This document shows, piece after piece, positions 62,490-64,000 of a stretch of DNA of 64,000 bases. The stretch spans positions 3,658,001-3,722,000 of the forward strand of contig NZ_CP010431.2 in assembly GCF_000814845.2 (NCBI RefSeq), in the 5' to 3' direction. Under the pieces are notes generated by a model that did no database searches, was not told the origin of the DNA, and worked only from the letters and a program-made list of their open reading frames with translations. The stretch comes from Pandoraea sputorum (lineage in GTDB: Bacteria > Pseudomonadota > Gammaproteobacteria > Burkholderiales > Burkholderiaceae). Within the stretch, counting starts at the first letter, position 1, and every line of letters starts with the position of its first letter. The translations under genes were made by a program, and so were the position numbers.

Positions 62490-63446
62490 ATGAAACACGC
62501 CACACTCCGTCAGTTGAAAGTCTTCGAAGCCGTGGCGCGCCATTTGAGCTTTTCGCGCGCCGCCGAAGAACTTCACCTCACGCAACCGGCCGTCTCGACG
62601 CAAGTCAAGCAACTTGAGACACACGCCGGATTGCCGCTCTTCGAGCAGTTGGGCAAGAAGATTTTCCTGACGCCGGCAGGTGCGGAGATGCTGCATTACA
62701 GCCGCGCAATCATCGCCCTCTTTCGCGAAACCGAAGAGGCGATGGACCACCTCAAAGGCATTACCGGCGGCAAGCTCAACGTGGCCGTCATCAGCGCGGG
62801 CGACTACTTCTTCCCGCGTCTGCTGGCGGCGTTCACCGCTCGCTATCCCGGCGTCACGCTCAACCTCACGGTGCATAACCGCGAGGAACTGCTGCACCAG
62901 CTCACCGAAAACCTGACCGATCTGGCGGTGATGGTGCGTCCGCCTCACGAGATCGACACGATCAACGAAGCCTTCGCGCCGCACCCTTACATCATCGTGG
63001 CCCCGCCCGGTCATGCGCTGGCCGGTCAGAAACAGATTCCGTTCTCCCGACTGACGCAAGAACCGTTCATCAGCCGGGAGCGCGGCTCCGACACCTGGAA
63101 CTCCTTGCAGGACGCCTTCGGTCATCGCACACAGCAACTGAAAATTGCGATGGAAATATCCAGCACGGAAACCATCAAGCAGGCGGTGATTGCGGGCATG
63201 GGGATCAGCTTCCTGTCCGCGCACACCGTCGGCATGGAGTTGCAGACGGGGCAGTTGACGGTGCTCGACGTGCAGGGCTTTCCGGCATGGCAAAGCTGGT
63301 ACGTCGTGCATCGCCGTAGCAAACGGCTGCCGCCGGTCGCACTCGCCTTCCGTCAGTTCCTGCTCTCGGAAGGCGCAGCGCTGATCGACGGGATGATGGC
63401 CTACAAAAGCACGGTGCCGCCGCCCTCAGGCAGCGACACGAGATAG
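62490..63446 (+). CDS. LysR-family transcriptional regulator, CbbR-like
   Basis: 318 residues. Winged helix about 5-65 (LRQLKVFEAVARHLSFSRAA, LTQPAVSTQVKQLETHAG). The effector domain (about 92-300) starts TGGKLNVAVISAGDYFFPRLL, resembling CbbR-type regulators. It is divergent from the pnt operon across a 216-base AT-rich gap and is the best candidate regulator of that operon. Confidence 0.88.
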   Translation: MKHATLRQLKVFEAVARHLSFSRAAEELHLTQPAVSTQVKQLETHAGLPLFEQLGKKIFLTPAGAEMLHYSRAIIALFRETEEAMDHLKGITGGKLNVAVISAGDYFFPRLLAAFTARYPGVTLNLTVHNREELLHQLTENLTDLAVMVRPPHEIDTINEAFAPHPYIIVAPPGHALAGQKQIPFSRLTQEPFISRERGSDTWNSLQDAFGHRTQQLKIAMEISSTETIKQAVIAGMGISFLSAHTVGMELQTGQLTVLDVQGFPAWQSWYVVHRRSKRLPPVALAFRQFLLSEGAALIDGMMAYKSTVPPPSGSDTR

Positions 63447-63572
63447 GCCACCAACGCCCTCATTGCTCCCATGCCCTGGCAGATCGCGAAGATCTGCCGA
63501 ATGAAAAAGGGCGATCGGCTCAGGCCATTGCCACCCCGGCCGACCACCGTGAAATCGCTTGCGAGGTGCCGG

Positions 63573-64000
63573 TCAGCCGCCCATGCGGTTGGCCAGCGTG
63601 CCGAGTCCGTCGATGCTCACTTCCACCAGCGCGCCCTCTTTCATCGAGCCCACGCCAATCGAGGTGCCCACCGCGATCACATCGCCGGGCAGCAGCGTCA
63701 TGTCCTGGGACAGACGCGCAACGAGCTGCCACGGATTGAAGATCATGTCGGCAAGCGGGTAGCGCTGGCGCTCCGTGCCGTCGAGCGTCGTGACCAGTTC
63801 GGCCTCGCGCCAGTCGAAGTCCTCGGCAATGAACGGGCCGAGGCAGCCGAACGTGTCGAAGCCCTTGGCGCGTGTCCACTGTGCAAAGTTGCCGTCCTGC
63901 TCGATGATTTCAGCGGCCGTCACGTCGTTGACCAGCGTATAGCCGAGGATGTAGTCGCGTGCGGCTTCTTCGCTGACGTTGCTCGCCGCCTTGCCGATGA
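63573..64000 (-). CDS. Fumarylacetoacetate hydrolase family protein (5' end outside window)
   Basis: The last 142 codons or so are present and stay open to base 64000. The C-terminal FAH core is clear: YILGYTLVNDVTAAEII, AKGFDTFGCLGPFIAED, DMIFNPWQLVARLSQDMTLLPGDVIAVGTS and GVGSMKEGALVEVSIDGLG. Such enzymes open or isomerise dicarboxylic keto acids from aromatic degradation. It is convergent with the LysR gene. Confidence 0.9.
   Translation of the reverse strand, partial: IGKAASNVSEEAARDYILGYTLVNDVTAAEIIEQDGNFAQWTRAKGFDTFGCLGPFIAEDFDWREAELVTTLDGTERQRYPLADMIFNPWQLVARLSQDMTLLPGDVIAVGTSIGVGSMKEGALVEVSIDGLGTLANRMGG

Noticed and set aside
63479..63497. GCAGATC/GATCTGC hairpin after the last LysR gene
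   Set aside because: A neat 7-bp inverted repeat, but no T-run follows on the plus strand, so it is not called a terminator.
1..64000. CRISPR arrays, insertion sequences, prophage or rRNA genes
   Set aside because: No regularly spaced repeats, transposase or integrase motifs, or rRNA sequence seen on either strand.

Overview
The window is GC-rich, densely coded DNA with many ATGA and TGATG stop/start overlaps. Gene content (FecI/FecR/FecA iron systems, ornibactin-type siderophore transport genes, pqiA as two half-size genes, a selenocysteine formate dehydrogenase) points to a Burkholderiales betaproteobacterium, probably close to Pandoraea or Burkholderia. That genus guess rests on gene content and remembered family resemblance, not on a database search.

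Layout. 1-2503 (minus): a magnesium-transport unit with a free-standing MgtC-C-terminal-like protein, an unlisted 58-residue ORF and mgtA, which runs off the left edge. 3010-10536 (plus): a Fur-box promoter, fecI-fecR, a terminator, a FecA-type receptor with signalling domain, then a DUF4198 / DUF3649 / PepSY / DUF3325 set, probably for handling or reducing iron in the envelope. ribA follows. 11449-21723: a second TonB receptor, a frameshifted AraC regulator, a siderophore ABC importer (ATPase, double permease, binding protein) with a PvdE-type exporter in the same operon, the wreck of a third TonB receptor, and an intact AraC paralogue. Three Fur-like boxes mark this region as iron-controlled.

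21741-28708: small metabolic units, including GntR regulator / cation symporter / threonine aldolase, an alpha/beta hydrolase, a LysE exporter, a class II aldolase and a LysR regulator. 28779-38096 (all minus): a complete selenoprotein module in the order fdoG-fdoH-fdoI-fdhE-selA-selB-selC. fdoG carries an in-frame UGA followed by a well-formed SECIS hairpin, and a one-base loss in a C/G run breaks the frame further on.

38286-41980 (plus): pqiA1-pqiA2-pqiB-pqiC, an envelope lipid-transport operon. 42011-57173: transporters, a FlxA-like protein, a divergent TauE/MocR pair, a GH15 enzyme, an enoyl-CoA hydratase / CoA-transferase operon with its GntR regulator, and a second GntR divergent from a FAH/hydratase gene. 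57671-57842: two 35-bp elements bounded by DnaA-box-like 9-mers. 57886-63446: the pntAA-pntAB-pntB transhydrogenase operon, headed by an unknown gene and flanked by two LysR regulators. 63573-64000: the 3' part of another FAH-family gene.

There is no CRISPR array, no insertion sequence and no rRNA. The single tRNA gene is tRNA-Sec. The best candidates for new biology are the regulatory DNA shared by the two AraC siderophore regulators, the small ORF and MgtC-like protein upstream of mgtA, the iron-handling gene set behind the FecA receptor, and the phased operator arrays next to the GntR and MocR regulators.
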